Positions 1 through 8,389 of a DNA stretch of 64,000 nt are shown in pieces. Every line of letters begins with the position of its first letter. Within the stretch, counting starts at the first letter, position 1. This DNA is from Dechloromonas denitrificans (GTDB lineage: Bacteria > Pseudomonadota > Gammaproteobacteria > Burkholderiales > Rhodocyclaceae). Below the pieces are notes generated by a model. The model had not been told where the DNA came from, searched no databases, and saw nothing but the letters and a program-made list of their open reading frames with translations. The stretch spans positions 423,497 through 487,496 of the forward strand of contig NZ_LODL01000021.1 in assembly GCF_001551835.1 (NCBI RefSeq). The letters are read 5' to 3'. Both the position numbers and the translations under genes were made by a program.

Positions 1-39
1 GCGACCGGATCGTACTGCCGGTCAATTGAGCCAAGGGCG

Positions 40-930
40 CTACAGCCCCCGCGCCCAGGCTGGGCGCAAGCCGGCCGACTCGGGCGCAGTAATCGCCTGG
101 CGGACCTCGCCCAGCAAGCGCGCCTTGTCCGCCCCCAGCGTCCCTTTCAGGACCAGCCAGTTCGAGGCGTGGTCGCTGCGGAAAACGGTGCGCTTCAGTT
201 CCAGCCCGCTCAGCAGGCGCTCGGTTTCGACGAATAGTTCATGCTGGCTCAACGGCTCCCAGCCGGGAAAACCGGCCCGCAAGCGTTGTTCGCCCTGCGG
301 AAAACTGACCACCAGCGTCGCCAGGTATTCCGGTTGCGTCGCATTGATCAGGCGGGCCGAATTGTCGGCATGCTGCGCGCTGAGCGCCTTGCCACCCAGG
401 CCGTTGAGGATCATCACCGAACGCGTGATGCCGGCCTGCCCGAGCTTGTCGAGCGACTCGCGGGTGGTTTCAAAGCTTTCGCCCTTGTTGACCGCCGCCA
501 ACACCTGGTCGTCACCCGACTCGGCACCGACATAGACCATCTTCAGGCCGGCCGCCGCCAGTTCGTCGATTTCCTGCTGCGACTTCTTGCGCAGGTTGCG
601 CGGCAGGCAGTACGAGGAAATCCGCCGCACCGCCGGCAGGTGCGTGCGGATCGCTTCGAGAATGCTCAACAGGCGGCGGGTCGGCAGGACCAGCGCATCG
701 CCATCGGCCAGGAAGACCCGGCGTACCTGATCGCCGTAGCGCTGGCCGGTCAGGCGGATGCTTTCCAGCACCTCGTCTTCTTCCCGGGCGCGGAATTTCT
801 TCTGCGGCGCGGTGTACATCTCACAGAAAGTGCACTGGTTCCACGAACAGCCATCGGTGACCGGCAGGATCAGCGATTCCGCCTCGCTGGGCGGCCGGAA
901 GACCGGCTCGACGTAGCGGATCGGGATCAT
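40..930 (-). CDS. Radical SAM protein
   Basis: A 296-residue protein with a radical SAM cluster motif near the N-terminus: C28, C33 and C36 in TDGCSWNQCTFCEMY, the CX4CX2C spacing seen in several families of this superfamily that begin GCS-x-N-x-CTFC. Later segments fit the SAM barrel (FLADGDALVLP, VYVGAESGDDQVLAAVNKG). The class uses a [4Fe-4S] cluster to cleave S-adenosylmethionine to a radical, but the substrate here cannot be read from the sequence. The start codon lies 2 nt beyond the stop of the upstream thioesterase gene, so the two are probably co-transcribed. Cytoplasmic; no signal peptide. Confidence 0.85.
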   Translation of the reverse strand: MIPIRYVEPVFRPPSEAESLILPVTDGCSWNQCTFCEMYTAPQKKFRAREEDEVLESIRLTGQRYGDQVRRVFLADGDALVLPTRRLLSILEAIRTHLPAVRRISSYCLPRNLRKKSQQEIDELAAAGLKMVYVGAESGDDQVLAAVNKGESFETTRESLDKLGQAGITRSVMILNGLGGKALSAQHADNSARLINATQPEYLATLVVSFPQGEQRLRAGFPGWEPLSQHELFVETERLLSGLELKRTVFRSDHASNWLVLKGTLGADKARLLGEVRQAITAPESAGLRPAWARGL

Positions 931-932
931 GC

Positions 933-1358
933 TCAGGCGCTCACCTTGGCGATGAAGGCCGGCGGCACCAGGGCCGCCTTGCGGGCGGTGTAGTCGAAGA
1001 ACATGATGCCGTGCTTGCCGCGCGCCACTTCGCGGCCGCTGGCCTGGTCGCTGAGACGCCAGACCAGGTCGCAGCCGTACTTGTTGAAATCGTCGGCGGC
1101 CATTTCGACGAGCAGCGTTTCGCCGTGGAAGGCTTCGGAACGATACTGCGCCGCGACATCGGCGACAACGATGCCGACGCCTTCGACATCCAGTTCGCTA
1201 TAGCCGAGCGACTTGAAGAAGCGCACCCGCGCCTCGGAAACCAGCGAGATCAGCGCCGCATTGTCGAGGTGATGGCCGTAGTTGATATGGCTGATGTAGA
1301 TGGGAATTTCGGTCGAAAAACTGAAACGCTCGGGCAAATCGATCTTGATGCGGGGCAT
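933..1358 (-). CDS. Acyl-CoA thioesterase, 4HBT hotdog family
   Basis: A 141-residue single hotdog-fold protein. The segment ISHINYGHHLDNAALISLVSEARVRFF resembles the active-site region of 4-hydroxybenzoyl-CoA/YbgC-type thioesterases, where an Asp or Asn near a Gly-His turn activates water, although here the usual D-x-x-G-H reads N-Y-G-H-H-L-D. It probably hydrolyses a CoA thioester in the cytoplasm; chain length and physiological substrate are unknown. It is the first gene of a two-gene unit with the radical SAM protein. The promoter should lie in the short divergent gap shared with the lipocalin gene. Confidence 0.8.
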   Translation of the reverse strand: MPRIKIDLPERFSFSTEIPIYISHINYGHHLDNAALISLVSEARVRFFKSLGYSELDVEGVGIVVADVAAQYRSEAFHGETLLVEMAADDFNKYGCDLVWRLSDQASGREVARGKHGIMFFDYTARKAALVPPAFIAKVSA

Positions 1359-1485
1359 GTTGTCTTACCTGGAAATGGGCAAAACCCGATTCTAAGGGCT
1401 GCGCCCGCTCGTCACCAGCACCGGGCAAGCCCTTGGCAAGGCAAGCCGGCACGTTAGAATCTGCCGCATCAGCCTTGGAGTCGCC

Positions 1486-2025
1486 ATGAAACGTCCTTGT
1501 ACAACCGCCCTCGCCAGTCTGCTGGCCCTCGCCCTGCTCGTTCCCGTTGCCCGGGCCGAAGAGCCGGCCGTCAAAAGCGTCGGTCAGGTCGACCTCGCTC
1601 GCTATGCCGGCAAATGGCACGAAATCGGCGCCTTCCCGATGTTCTTCCAGCGCCAGTGCATCGGTGACACGACAGCCGAATACGTGCTGAAGACGGATGG
1701 CGAAGTCAGCGTCACCAACCGCTGCCGTACCGACAGCGGCTTCGATCAGGCCAGCGGCCGGGCTTGGGCGCCCGAGGCGGCGCGCAGTGCAGAACTGAAG
1801 GTTTCCTTCTTCTGGCCCTTCCGTTCCGACTACTGGGTCATCGCCCTCGATCCGGATTACCGCTGGGCGGTGGTCGGCAACCCCAACCGCAAATACCTGT
1901 GGCTGCTGTCGCGCACGCCGCAACTGCCGGCCGCCGACATCGAGCGCGCCCTGAACGCCGCTGCCAGCCAGGGCTACGACCTGAAACAGTTCAAATACAC
2001 CCGCCAAACGGAGACCACCCCATGA
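1486..2025 (+). CDS. Lipocalin family protein (Blc-like)
   Basis: A 179-residue exported lipocalin. Residues 1-24 form a signal peptide with cleavage likely after ARA-EE; no lipobox cysteine is present, unlike E. coli Blc, so it should be soluble in the periplasm. The lipocalin signature GKWHEIG lies near residue 43, followed by FPMFFQRQC and the conserved strand YWVIALDPDYRWAVVGNPNRKY. Such proteins bind lipids or fatty acids in a beta-barrel and are linked to envelope maintenance. The stop overlaps the start of the next gene (ATGA), which points to translational coupling with the YajD nuclease gene. Confidence 0.88.
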   Translation: MKRPCTTALASLLALALLVPVARAEEPAVKSVGQVDLARYAGKWHEIGAFPMFFQRQCIGDTTAEYVLKTDGEVSVTNRCRTDSGFDQASGRAWAPEAARSAELKVSFFWPFRSDYWVIALDPDYRWAVVGNPNRKYLWLLSRTPQLPAADIERALNAAASQGYDLKQFKYTRQTETTP

Positions 2026-2387
2026 AAGCCATCGACCACAGCCGCCTCGACCAGGTCGTCCGCGATGCCCGCAAGGCCGCCGACAGCCGCGCCGAGGGCT
2101 ACCGCGAGCGCGCCCTGAAAATCTACCCGTGGATCTGCGGCCGCTGCGCCCGCGAATTCACCACCGCCAACCTGCGCGAACTGACGGTGCACCACCGCGA
2201 TCACAACCACGACAACAACCCGAACGACGGCAGCAACTGGGAGTTGCTCTGCCTCTACTGCCACGACAACGAGCACCAGAAGCAGATCGAAGCCGACCGT
2301 GGCTACACCGACAGTTCGCTGGGCGGCGGCGGCGCAACGCACAACCCGTTTGCCGCGCTGCAGGGCCTGCTGAAAAAGAAGGATTGA
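2022..2387 (+). CDS. yajD: HNH nuclease family protein YajD
   Basis: A 121-residue HNH nuclease matching YajD. Visible parts are a first zinc knuckle CGRC near residues 39-42, the HNH core HHRDHNHDNNPNDGSNWELLC, and the second knuckle C-L-Y-C followed by HDNEH. The fold normally gives metal-dependent DNA cleavage, but the cellular role of YajD is not established. The ATG at 2022 is chosen because it overlaps the lipocalin stop in an ATGA junction and gives the family length; the long open frame upstream is only a shadow of the lipocalin gene. The C-terminus is Gly/Lys-rich. Confidence 0.9.
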   Translation: MKAIDHSRLDQVVRDARKAADSRAEGYRERALKIYPWICGRCAREFTTANLRELTVHHRDHNHDNNPNDGSNWELLCLYCHDNEHQKQIEADRGYTDSSLGGGGATHNPFAALQGLLKKKD

Positions 2388-2395
2388 GCCGGGCG

Positions 2396-2809
2396 ATGGC
2401 CGAACAGTATCGCCTGTCGATCACCACGCGCGGCCGGGGTTCGACCGAGATCACCGGCGAAATCGCCGCGCTGGTGGCCAGTGCTGCGGTCGACGTCGGG
2501 ATTGCCCACATTTTCGTCCGCCATACCAGTTGCAGCCTGGCGATTACCGAAAACGCCGACCCGACGGTCCGCCGCGACCTGGAAACCCTGCTCCAGCGCT
2601 GGGCGCCGGACGGCGACCCGGCCTACCGCCACGACCTCGAAGGCGACGACGACATGGCGGCCCACGCCCGTTCGCTGCTGACCGGCGTTTCGCTGAGTGT
2701 GCCCTTCGCCGACGGCCGCCTGCTGCTCGGCACCTGGCAGGGCATCTACCTGTTCGAACACCGGACCCAGAGCCACCGGCGGGAAATCGTCCTTACCCTG
2801 CTCGGCTGA
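2396..2809 (+). CDS. YjbQ/UPF0047 family protein
   Basis: A 137-residue protein of the YjbQ (UPF0047, secondary thiamine-phosphate synthase) family. Characteristic blocks are IAHIFVRHTSCSLAITENADPTVRRDLE, DLEGDDDMAAHARSLLTGVSLSVPFADGRLLLGTWQGIYLFEHR and the C-terminal R-EIVLTLLG. Conserved His and Asp residues are present. Weak thiamine-phosphate synthase activity is reported for the family; the true cellular substrate is uncertain. It starts 8 nt after the yajD stop and is the last gene of the lipocalin-yajD-yjbQ unit. An exact copy of an 11-mer repeated elsewhere in the window (CTGCGGTCGAC) sits inside it at 2484-2494. Confidence 0.88.
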   Translation: MAEQYRLSITTRGRGSTEITGEIAALVASAAVDVGIAHIFVRHTSCSLAITENADPTVRRDLETLLQRWAPDGDPAYRHDLEGDDDMAAHARSLLTGVSLSVPFADGRLLLGTWQGIYLFEHRTQSHRREIVLTLLG

Positions 2810-2818
2810 ATTCGGCCG

Positions 2819-3553
2819 TCACTCCGGCCGGCGCGGCACGCTAAAGGAAAGTGTCGTCGAATGGGCGACACGCTGGCTCGTGCACTCCGCCACACATGCC
2901 TCGGCATGGCTGGCCTGGATGACATTCAAGCCGTTGCTGCCCAGCGTGACGACGGCCAGACCGGCGGCATCGGTGCGCAGAGGCGCCGCCTGGTCGTCAT
3001 TGATGAAGTCGCCGATCAGCTTGGCATTGGCCAAAGGCTGCCCGCGCAGCAGCAGGCGAAGCGGCAGGCGCTCGCCCTTGCGCAAGGCCAGGGGATCTTT
3101 CAGCGGCACAATTTCCAGCGGCAGGCCGAGCGGCCGAGCCGGCTCGCCCGACGCGGCGAGCACGGCGCTGGCATAGCGCAGCAGGCGCCAGGTCCGGCGG
3201 ACTTCCCCGGCCCCCGCCGCCTGCCCGTCGGCCAGCCAACGGCCATCCGTCATCTCGCGCCAGGCGCCGGCATCGAGGCGCAAAGCCAGCCGGGCCACCG
3301 GCTCCTCGGGCACGAAGCGCCACTGTCCGGCCCGTATTTCGCTGCGCCAGCCGGCCGCTTGCCCCTGCTCGTTCCAGGCCTCAACCTGCTGGATAGCCGC
3401 CGGATCATAAGCCTCGTCCTCGGCTCCTTCGCCATAGACCGCCGCCCACTGCCCTGCCCGCTGGGCCACCCAGAGGCCGTGCGCCTGGACGCTACCGGCC
3501 AGCAGGGCAAGGGCGAGGGTCAATACTGCGTGGTGAAATTTCATTGCGTGCAT
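2819..3553 (-). CDS. Periplasmic DUF4198-type protein
   Basis: A 244-residue exported protein with a signal peptide ending in SVQA-HGLWV, so the mature protein starts with His, as is common for periplasmic metal-handling DUF4198/NikM-like proteins. The rest looks like beta-rich Ig-like domains (LPLRLLLRGQPLANAKLIGDFINDDQAAPLRTDAAGLAVVTL). It lies just downstream of a TonB-dependent receptor read in the same direction, so it may assist metal or siderophore uptake. That role is inferred. The first ATG or the second (M4) could be the start. Convergent with the upstream yjbQ gene. Confidence 0.7.
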   Translation of the reverse strand: MHAMKFHHAVLTLALALLAGSVQAHGLWVAQRAGQWAAVYGEGAEDEAYDPAAIQQVEAWNEQGQAAGWRSEIRAGQWRFVPEEPVARLALRLDAGAWREMTDGRWLADGQAAGAGEVRRTWRLLRYASAVLAASGEPARPLGLPLEIVPLKDPLALRKGERLPLRLLLRGQPLANAKLIGDFINDDQAAPLRTDAAGLAVVTLGSNGLNVIQASHAEACVAECTSQRVAHSTTLSFSVPRRPE

Positions 3554-3562
3554 CCTTTAGGG

Positions 3563-3668
3563 AAACGCTGAAATATTGGTCATCCCCGCGAAAACGGGGA
3601 TCCAGTTCGTTGATTTTCTGGATTCCCGCCTTCGCGGGAATGACATATTTGAATAAATCAGCGTTTTT
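3563..3668. repeat. MITE/dRS3-like palindromic element, copy 1
   Basis: An imperfect palindrome of about 105 bp. Its ends are AACGCTGA and its inverted form TCAGCGTT. Inside are two hairpins, ATCCCC..GGGGAT and ATTCCC-N8-GGGAAT, pointing at each other around a short centre. The second hairpin has the exact form of the neisserial dRS3 core. A closely matching copy in the opposite orientation lies at 27163-27268 and a shorter relative at 38195-38262. It sits between the TonB receptor and DUF4198 genes. No coding capacity, so any mobility would depend on a transposase supplied in trans. Confidence 0.75.
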
Positions 3669-3686
3669 CTTAGCCAATTGCGCCAT

Positions 3687-6089
3687 TTAGAAATCAACCG
3701 TCGCCGACAACTGGAAAGTACGCGGCATGCCGATGGCCAGCGTGCTCCAGGTCGATGCCCCGGCCCAATATTCCTTGTCCAGCGCATTGCGCAGGTTGGC
3801 GCGCCAGACGACGTTCTTGCCGACCAGGCTGGTCTTGTAGCGGGCGCCGAGATCGAGCGTCGTCCAGGCCGGCAACTGCCGGCTGTTGCTCTGGTCGACA
3901 TACTGTTTGCCGCTGTGCAGCACGCTGCCGCTGACGGTCAGGCCGCTCAGCACCGGCACATCCCATTCGGCATTGAAGCTGGCCTGCACGCCGGGCACGC
4001 CGACCGCCGTATTGCCTTGCGTTGCCGCGCTATTGGTCTGGGTCAGTTTGGCGTCGATCCAGGTGATGCCGCTGTAGAGACGCACCCCGTCGCCAGCCGC
4101 GCCGAAGGCGGAAAGCTCGATGCCGCGATTGCGCTGCTCGCCATCGACGGCATAGACGTTGTTGCTCAATTGCCCGCTCGGTCGGGTGATCTGGAAGGCG
4201 CTCAGCATGGTCATCAGGCGGCCGTGATCGACCTTGACGCCGATTTCATGCTGTTTCGTCTTGTACGGCGCAAAGACCTCGCCGGCATTGAGCGCCGTCA
4301 TCGGCGCGCTGTCGCCCTTGGCCAGACCTTCGATGTAGTTGCCGTACAGCGAAACATGGTTCAGCGGCTTGAAGACCACGCCCAGCATCGGCGTCAGCGC
4401 ACTCTTGTCGTAGCTGCTGCTGACGGCGCCGCTGGCGGCATAGTTTTCCGAATTGACGTTCTGCTGGCGCAGACCCAGGATCACCTGCAGCCGTTCGTCA
4501 AAGGCCGACACGGTATCGGACAGCGCGACGCCGCTCAGCGTATTGGCCGACTGCTTGAGCACGCTGCCCGGCAAGGCAACATCCTGTGCCGGCTGGTCGA
4601 TCGGGTTGTAGAGATTCGACGTGTAAGTCCGCCCATTCACCGTTCCGCGCCCCAGGCTATCCTCGTAGCGGCTGAACTGCAGGGTCACCCGATGCTTCAG
4701 CGCCCCCGTTTCAAAGCGCCCGCGCAAGCCGCCTTCGAGCGAACTGCGCTGCACGTCGAAAATCGCCGCCACCGGCAAAACACTGGTATTGCCGCTGCTG
4801 CTGGTGATTGACGGCGTATTGAACAGGCGCTCGACATCGGTCTGCGCCGTGCCGAAACTACCGAACACCGACAGCTGCTCGGCCGCCTCGTATTCAAGAC
4901 GCAACAGCGCCGACTGCTCGTCGCTACGCGAGTATTCCCAGGACTGCGTGGTGTTGCGCCGGCCGTCCGGCGCCTCGGGCACCGCCACACCGTTGTTCAG
5001 CCACAAGCGCCGGGAGGGAGCATCGATATTCTCCCGCTGATCGATCAGATCCAGCGTCGCCTTCAGCTTCTCGCCCTGGTAATCGAGCGCCAGCGCACCC
5101 AGGCTGGTCCGTTTCGATTGATTGTCGAGTGCCGTATCGCCGTTCTGGTAGGCACCATTGAAGCGCACGCCAAACTGGCGCTCCGGCCCGAAACGACGGG
5201 CGACATCGACATGCCCACCGAGCTGGCCATCGCTCAGGTAGTCGCCCCGCACCTGCGTCAGATCATTAGCGGCCCGCTTCGGCACGACATTGATCGTGCC
5301 GCCGCCGGCGCCGTTCGGCGACATGCCGTAAATCATCGCCGCCGGCCCTTTGAGAACTTCGATCCGCTCGGCGTAATCGGCCATAACGCGATAGTTCGGA
5401 CCGACGCCATAGAGGCCGTCAAAGGCGATCTCCCCGGTGTTGTTGTCACCGACCGCAAAGCCGCGGATGAAAAAGGCATCGGCATTGTCGGCCCCCATGC
5501 CGCTGCTGCGTACCGACGGGTCCAGGCGCACCATGTCGGCCACCGTCGTCGCCTGGGCATCCTGGATGCTCTGGGCGGTAAAGGCCGTGACACTGAAGGG
5601 CGAATCCATCGTATCGACATTGCCCAGCATGCCCAGCCGCCCACCCCGCGCCATCTGGCCGCCGGCATAGGCCTTGGGCAACTCCCCCGGCTGCATGGCT
5701 GCCGTCACGGTGAGCGGCGACAAGGTGGCCTCGGACTCGCTACGCGGCCGGACGCGTAGTTCGCCACCGACCACCACCCCGTCCAGGCCGCTGCCGGCCA
5801 GGGCCTGTTCGATGGCCGACTGGGCGCTCATGCTGCCGGCGATGGCCGGCGCATTTTTACCGGCGAGCAGCGCCGCATTGACACTCAGTTGCCAACCGGC
5901 CTGGCTGGCAATGCGGGTCAGCGTCGTCGACAGCGGGCCGGCCGGAATATCGAAGGCCTGTGCCGGGCGGGCAGCCTGGGCCAGTGCCGACTGCGGCGCA
6001 AAACCGAGGCCGAGCGCCGGCCCGACCAGAAGAGCGGCGCGGACAGCCAGCACCAGCGTGTGTTGGGAAAGCAGATGAAGATCCGGCAT
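3687..6089 (-). CDS. TonB-dependent siderophore receptor with STN domain
   Basis: An 800-residue outer-membrane receptor. After a signal peptide ending near SALAQA there is an STN signalling domain (FDIPAGPLSTTLTRIASQAGWQLSV), a plug (DSPFSVTAFTAQSIQDAQATTVADMVRLDPSVR and RIEVLKGPAAMIYGMSPNGAGGGTINVVPK), then a beta-barrel ending with the aromatic TVDF. The STN domain indicates a transducer of the FecA type that signals to the FecR/FecI pair encoded just upstream. The ATG at 6089 is preferred over an upstream ATG at 6167 because it has a GGAG 8 nt ahead and gives a normal signal peptide. Substrate is probably a ferric siderophore; which one cannot be told. Confidence 0.92.
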   Translation of the reverse strand: MPDLHLLSQHTLVLAVRAALLVGPALGLGFAPQSALAQAARPAQAFDIPAGPLSTTLTRIASQAGWQLSVNAALLAGKNAPAIAGSMSAQSAIEQALAGSGLDGVVVGGELRVRPRSESEATLSPLTVTAAMQPGELPKAYAGGQMARGGRLGMLGNVDTMDSPFSVTAFTAQSIQDAQATTVADMVRLDPSVRSSGMGADNADAFFIRGFAVGDNNTGEIAFDGLYGVGPNYRVMADYAERIEVLKGPAAMIYGMSPNGAGGGTINVVPKRAANDLTQVRGDYLSDGQLGGHVDVARRFGPERQFGVRFNGAYQNGDTALDNQSKRTSLGALALDYQGEKLKATLDLIDQRENIDAPSRRLWLNNGVAVPEAPDGRRNTTQSWEYSRSDEQSALLRLEYEAAEQLSVFGSFGTAQTDVERLFNTPSITSSSGNTSVLPVAAIFDVQRSSLEGGLRGRFETGALKHRVTLQFSRYEDSLGRGTVNGRTYTSNLYNPIDQPAQDVALPGSVLKQSANTLSGVALSDTVSAFDERLQVILGLRQQNVNSENYAASGAVSSSYDKSALTPMLGVVFKPLNHVSLYGNYIEGLAKGDSAPMTALNAGEVFAPYKTKQHEIGVKVDHGRLMTMLSAFQITRPSGQLSNNVYAVDGEQRNRGIELSAFGAAGDGVRLYSGITWIDAKLTQTNSAATQGNTAVGVPGVQASFNAEWDVPVLSGLTVSGSVLHSGKQYVDQSNSRQLPAWTTLDLGARYKTSLVGKNVVWRANLRNALDKEYWAGASTWSTLAIGMPRTFQLSATVDF

Positions 6090-6171
6090 GAGAGAAGCTC
6101 CAGAGAATGAATGTGTTGTTTCACCTGGTATGCCGAACACGCCCCGAAAAAGGGAACTGCCGTTCAAGAAA

Positions 6172-7182
6172 TTATTTGGCGATCAGCCGCAAGTGGTCGT
6201 GCCCCGCCCTTTCGACCTGCAGCGGCAGGCTGCCTTCGAGGGCGGCGAGGATGAGCGGCAAGTCGCGTTCCGGATTGCCGATGCGGTAGACGCCGACTAG
6301 CCGCAGCTGGCTGACGCGCGACTCCACCTCCAGCTTCACGGTCGTATAGCGGCCGAGTTCGGCGAGGAAATCGGCCAGCGGCACGTTGTCGGCAATCAGC
6401 AAGCCTTTCGTCCAGCCCTCGCGAGCCGCTGCGGCGGAACCATGGGCGGCGGCCTGCCGGGCCGTCAGACGGCCGCTTTCGCCGGTCTCGACAATCACCG
6501 TGCGATTGTCGTCCGCCGGCGCCAGACGCACTGCGCCGGCAAAGACATCGACCAGGGTCTGGCCGCCCACGCTGCGTACCGAAAAGCGCGTCCCGAGTGC
6601 CGTGACCCGGCCATGCACGGTATCCACGACCAGCGGGCGCGGCACACTCCTGCGGTCGACACCCGAATCGAGCAATATTTCGCCATCGTAGAGGACGATA
6701 CGGCGCAATTCGTCGTTGTAATCGACCTTGACCCGGGTCGCCGTATTCAGGCTCAACTGGCTGCCATCATCGAGTTCGAGCTGGCGGGTTTCGCCAACCG
6801 CGGTCCGCAAGTCGGCAGTCAGTGCCGCCAGCACCTGCCACTTTGCCGGGCGCGGCAAGGCGGCCCCAAGCACGGCGAGGCCGCCCAGCGCCATGGCGCC
6901 AACGCCGAGCAGGCGCAGCGCCTGCCGGCGCGATTTACAGCTCAATTCGCGTCGTGCCTCCAGCAGCGCTTGTCGGAAGCAAGCCGGAGGCGCATTGGCC
7001 CGCAGCCGGGAAAACGGCTGGGCAATCATCTCGACCCGTGCCCAGGCCTGGGCGTGCTCGGGGGCGGCAGCCAGCCACTCGTGCCAGCGTTGCCGCTCGG
7101 CTTCGTCGGCTGTTTCGTCACCCAGTCGGGCAAACCATTCGGCGGCGGCGGCCAGGGCGGCATTTTCCTTATTCATCGGCAT
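6172..7182 (-). CDS. FecR-type anti-sigma factor / transmembrane regulator
   Basis: A 336-residue FecR family protein. Residues 8-50 form the cytoplasmic DUF4880 anti-sigma domain (AAEWFARLGDETADEAERQRWHEWLAAAPEHAQAWARVE). One membrane segment follows at about residues 85-108, then the periplasmic FecR domain (TAVGETRQLELDDGSQLSLNTATRV) and a C-terminal domain that should contact the receptor STN domain. It would hold or activate the adjacent ECF sigma factor depending on receptor occupancy. Its start overlaps the sigma-factor gene by 14 nt. It ends 82 nt before the receptor start. Confidence 0.92.
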   Translation of the reverse strand: MPMNKENAALAAAAEWFARLGDETADEAERQRWHEWLAAAPEHAQAWARVEMIAQPFSRLRANAPPACFRQALLEARRELSCKSRRQALRLLGVGAMALGGLAVLGAALPRPAKWQVLAALTADLRTAVGETRQLELDDGSQLSLNTATRVKVDYNDELRRIVLYDGEILLDSGVDRRSVPRPLVVDTVHGRVTALGTRFSVRSVGGQTLVDVFAGAVRLAPADDNRTVIVETGESGRLTARQAAAHGSAAAAREGWTKGLLIADNVPLADFLAELGRYTTVKLEVESRVSQLRLVGVYRIGNPERDLPLILAALEGSLPLQVERAGHDHLRLIAK

Positions 7183-7687
7183 CGCCGGCCTGCAGCATCA
7201 AACAATTCAGCATGGCTTCGGCCATGTACTTTTTGATCATCCGCTCGCTGACGCCGAGGCGTTCGCCGATCTCCCGGTAAGTCAGGCCGTCGAGTTGCGA
7301 CAGCAAGAAGGCTTCGCGGACGCGCGGCTTCAGGCGGTCGAGCATGGCATCGACCTGCATCAGCGCCTCCAAGGCCAGCGCCTTTTCTTCCGGCGACGGC
7401 GCGAACGGCTCGGGCTGGCTGCTCAGGGCATCCAGCCAAGCCCGCTCCAGCGTCTGACGACGCCAGAAGTCGACCAGCAGGCCGCGTGCGACCGTGGTCA
7501 GATAGGCCCGCGGCTCACCGAGCGGCTTGGTCTCCCGCCGTCCAAGCAAACGCAGAAAGGTATCGTGGGCGAGATCCGCCGCCCGCTCGCCGCAACCGAT
7601 CTGGCGGCGCAACCAGCCATGCAGCCAGCCATGATGCGCGCGATAGATGTCGCCAATACATTCGCCGGATGCGGCCGCGAGGTCCAT
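7169..7687 (-). CDS. FecI-type ECF RNA polymerase sigma factor
   Basis: A 172-residue ECF sigma factor. Region 2 is visible around LAHDTFLRLLGRRETKPLGEPRAYLTTVARGLLVDFWRR and region 4 as REAFLLSQLDGLTYREIGERLGVSERMIKKYMAEAM. The order sigma-FecR-receptor on one strand is the standard iron-starvation cell-surface signalling unit, in which the sigma factor directs transcription of the receptor gene. A good AGGAG lies 6 nt before the ATG. A Fur-box-like palindrome lies 64 nt upstream, so expression is expected to rise when iron is scarce. Confidence 0.93.
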   Translation of the reverse strand: MDLAAASGECIGDIYRAHHGWLHGWLRRQIGCGERAADLAHDTFLRLLGRRETKPLGEPRAYLTTVARGLLVDFWRRQTLERAWLDALSSQPEPFAPSPEEKALALEALMQVDAMLDRLKPRVREAFLLSQLDGLTYREIGERLGVSERMIKKYMAEAMLNCLMLQAGDADE

Positions 7688-7750
7688 GGAAAGCTCCTGA
7701 GAGGTAACTCTTCGGCTGGCTATCCGCGCTGCGGTTTGGCTGGCTTAGTT

Positions 7751-7769
7751 GATAATCGTTCTCATTATC
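7751..7769 (-). promoter_or_regulatory. Fur box upstream of the ECF sigma gene
   Basis: GATAATCGTTCTCATTATC matches the 19-bp Fur consensus GATAATGATAATCATTATC at 15 of 19 positions, with both outer arms perfect. It lies 64 nt upstream of the sigma factor start, a good position for iron-dependent repression of the sigma/FecR/receptor module. Confidence 0.8.
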
Positions 7770-7840
7770 CGGAACAATCGGGGAGCGGTCAATTGGCAGA
7801 CAAAGAGCGGCGGCTATGATGGCAGCCAGACGCCGCAGGC

Positions 7841-7865
7841 AAAAAAACAGGCGGTTGCCCGCCTG
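7841..7865 (-). terminator. Rho-independent terminator of the antiporter-uspA operon
   Basis: Read on the minus strand: CAGGCGG, loop GCAA, CCGCCTG, then seven T. A 7-bp GC-rich stem with a stable tetraloop and a U tract 31 nt past the uspA stop; it separates that operon from the divergent iron module promoter. Confidence 0.9.
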
Positions 7866-7896
7866 AAAACTCTCCTCCACGAGAAAAGCGCGACCC

Positions 7897-8388
7897 TCAG
7901 GCTTCGGGCGAGCCGTCAGCCAGCACCAGGGTCAGCGGCACCGTGCCGTGGCGCTGGCGCAGGCGGCGACCAAGTCCGGCCGGGAACAGGCCGAGGCAAT
8001 AGGTGCTCGGCACGACGATCGCCGAGCAATTGAGTTCTTCGGCCAGGTCGATGATGCCGGCGACCGCTTCGCTTTCACGGAAATAGCACTGGCTGGGAAT
8101 ACCGGCATCGCGCAAGGTGTTGGCCGCGGCCTCGAGAAAGATGGCCGCGCGTTCCTGGAAATACTGGCTGACTTCGGCCTCGGTGTAAAAGCGCAGCACT
8201 TCCCAGTTACGTACCGGTTCGGCGACATGGAGCAGGCAGACCTCGACGGCAACGCCGGCCCGGGCGCACTCGATGGCATAGCGCAGGCTCCACGCCGACT
8301 CGGCACTGGCATCGATCGGGATCAACAGTTTGAGCCCACTGCCGGGGGCAACGGAATGCAGATTTTTCATGATCGACAGATCTCCCAT
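7897..8388 (-). CDS. Universal stress protein (UspA family)
   Basis: A 163-residue single Usp domain: LKLLIPIDASAESAWSLRYAIECARA at the front, LLHVAEPV, and SAIVVPSTYCLGLFPAGLGRRLRQRHGTVPLTLVLAD at the end. The usual ATP-binding motif G-2x-G-9x-G(S/T) near the C-terminus is only partly kept, so ATP binding is doubtful. Two starts are possible: the ATG at 8388, one base after the upstream stop with a close GGGGAG, or the ATG at 8370. It is the third gene of an operon with a membrane antiporter and a small membrane protein and is followed by a clear terminator. Confidence 0.85.
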   Translation of the reverse strand: MGDLSIMKNLHSVAPGSGLKLLIPIDASAESAWSLRYAIECARAGVAVEVCLLHVAEPVRNWEVLRFYTEAEVSQYFQERAAIFLEAAANTLRDAGIPSQCYFRESEAVAGIIDLAEELNCSAIVVPSTYCLGLFPAGLGRRLRQRHGTVPLTLVLADGSPEA

Positions 8389-8389
8389 G

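Noticed and set aside
1..39. Gene at the left edge
   Set aside because: Only 39 nt lie before the radical SAM stop codon; nothing can be assigned.
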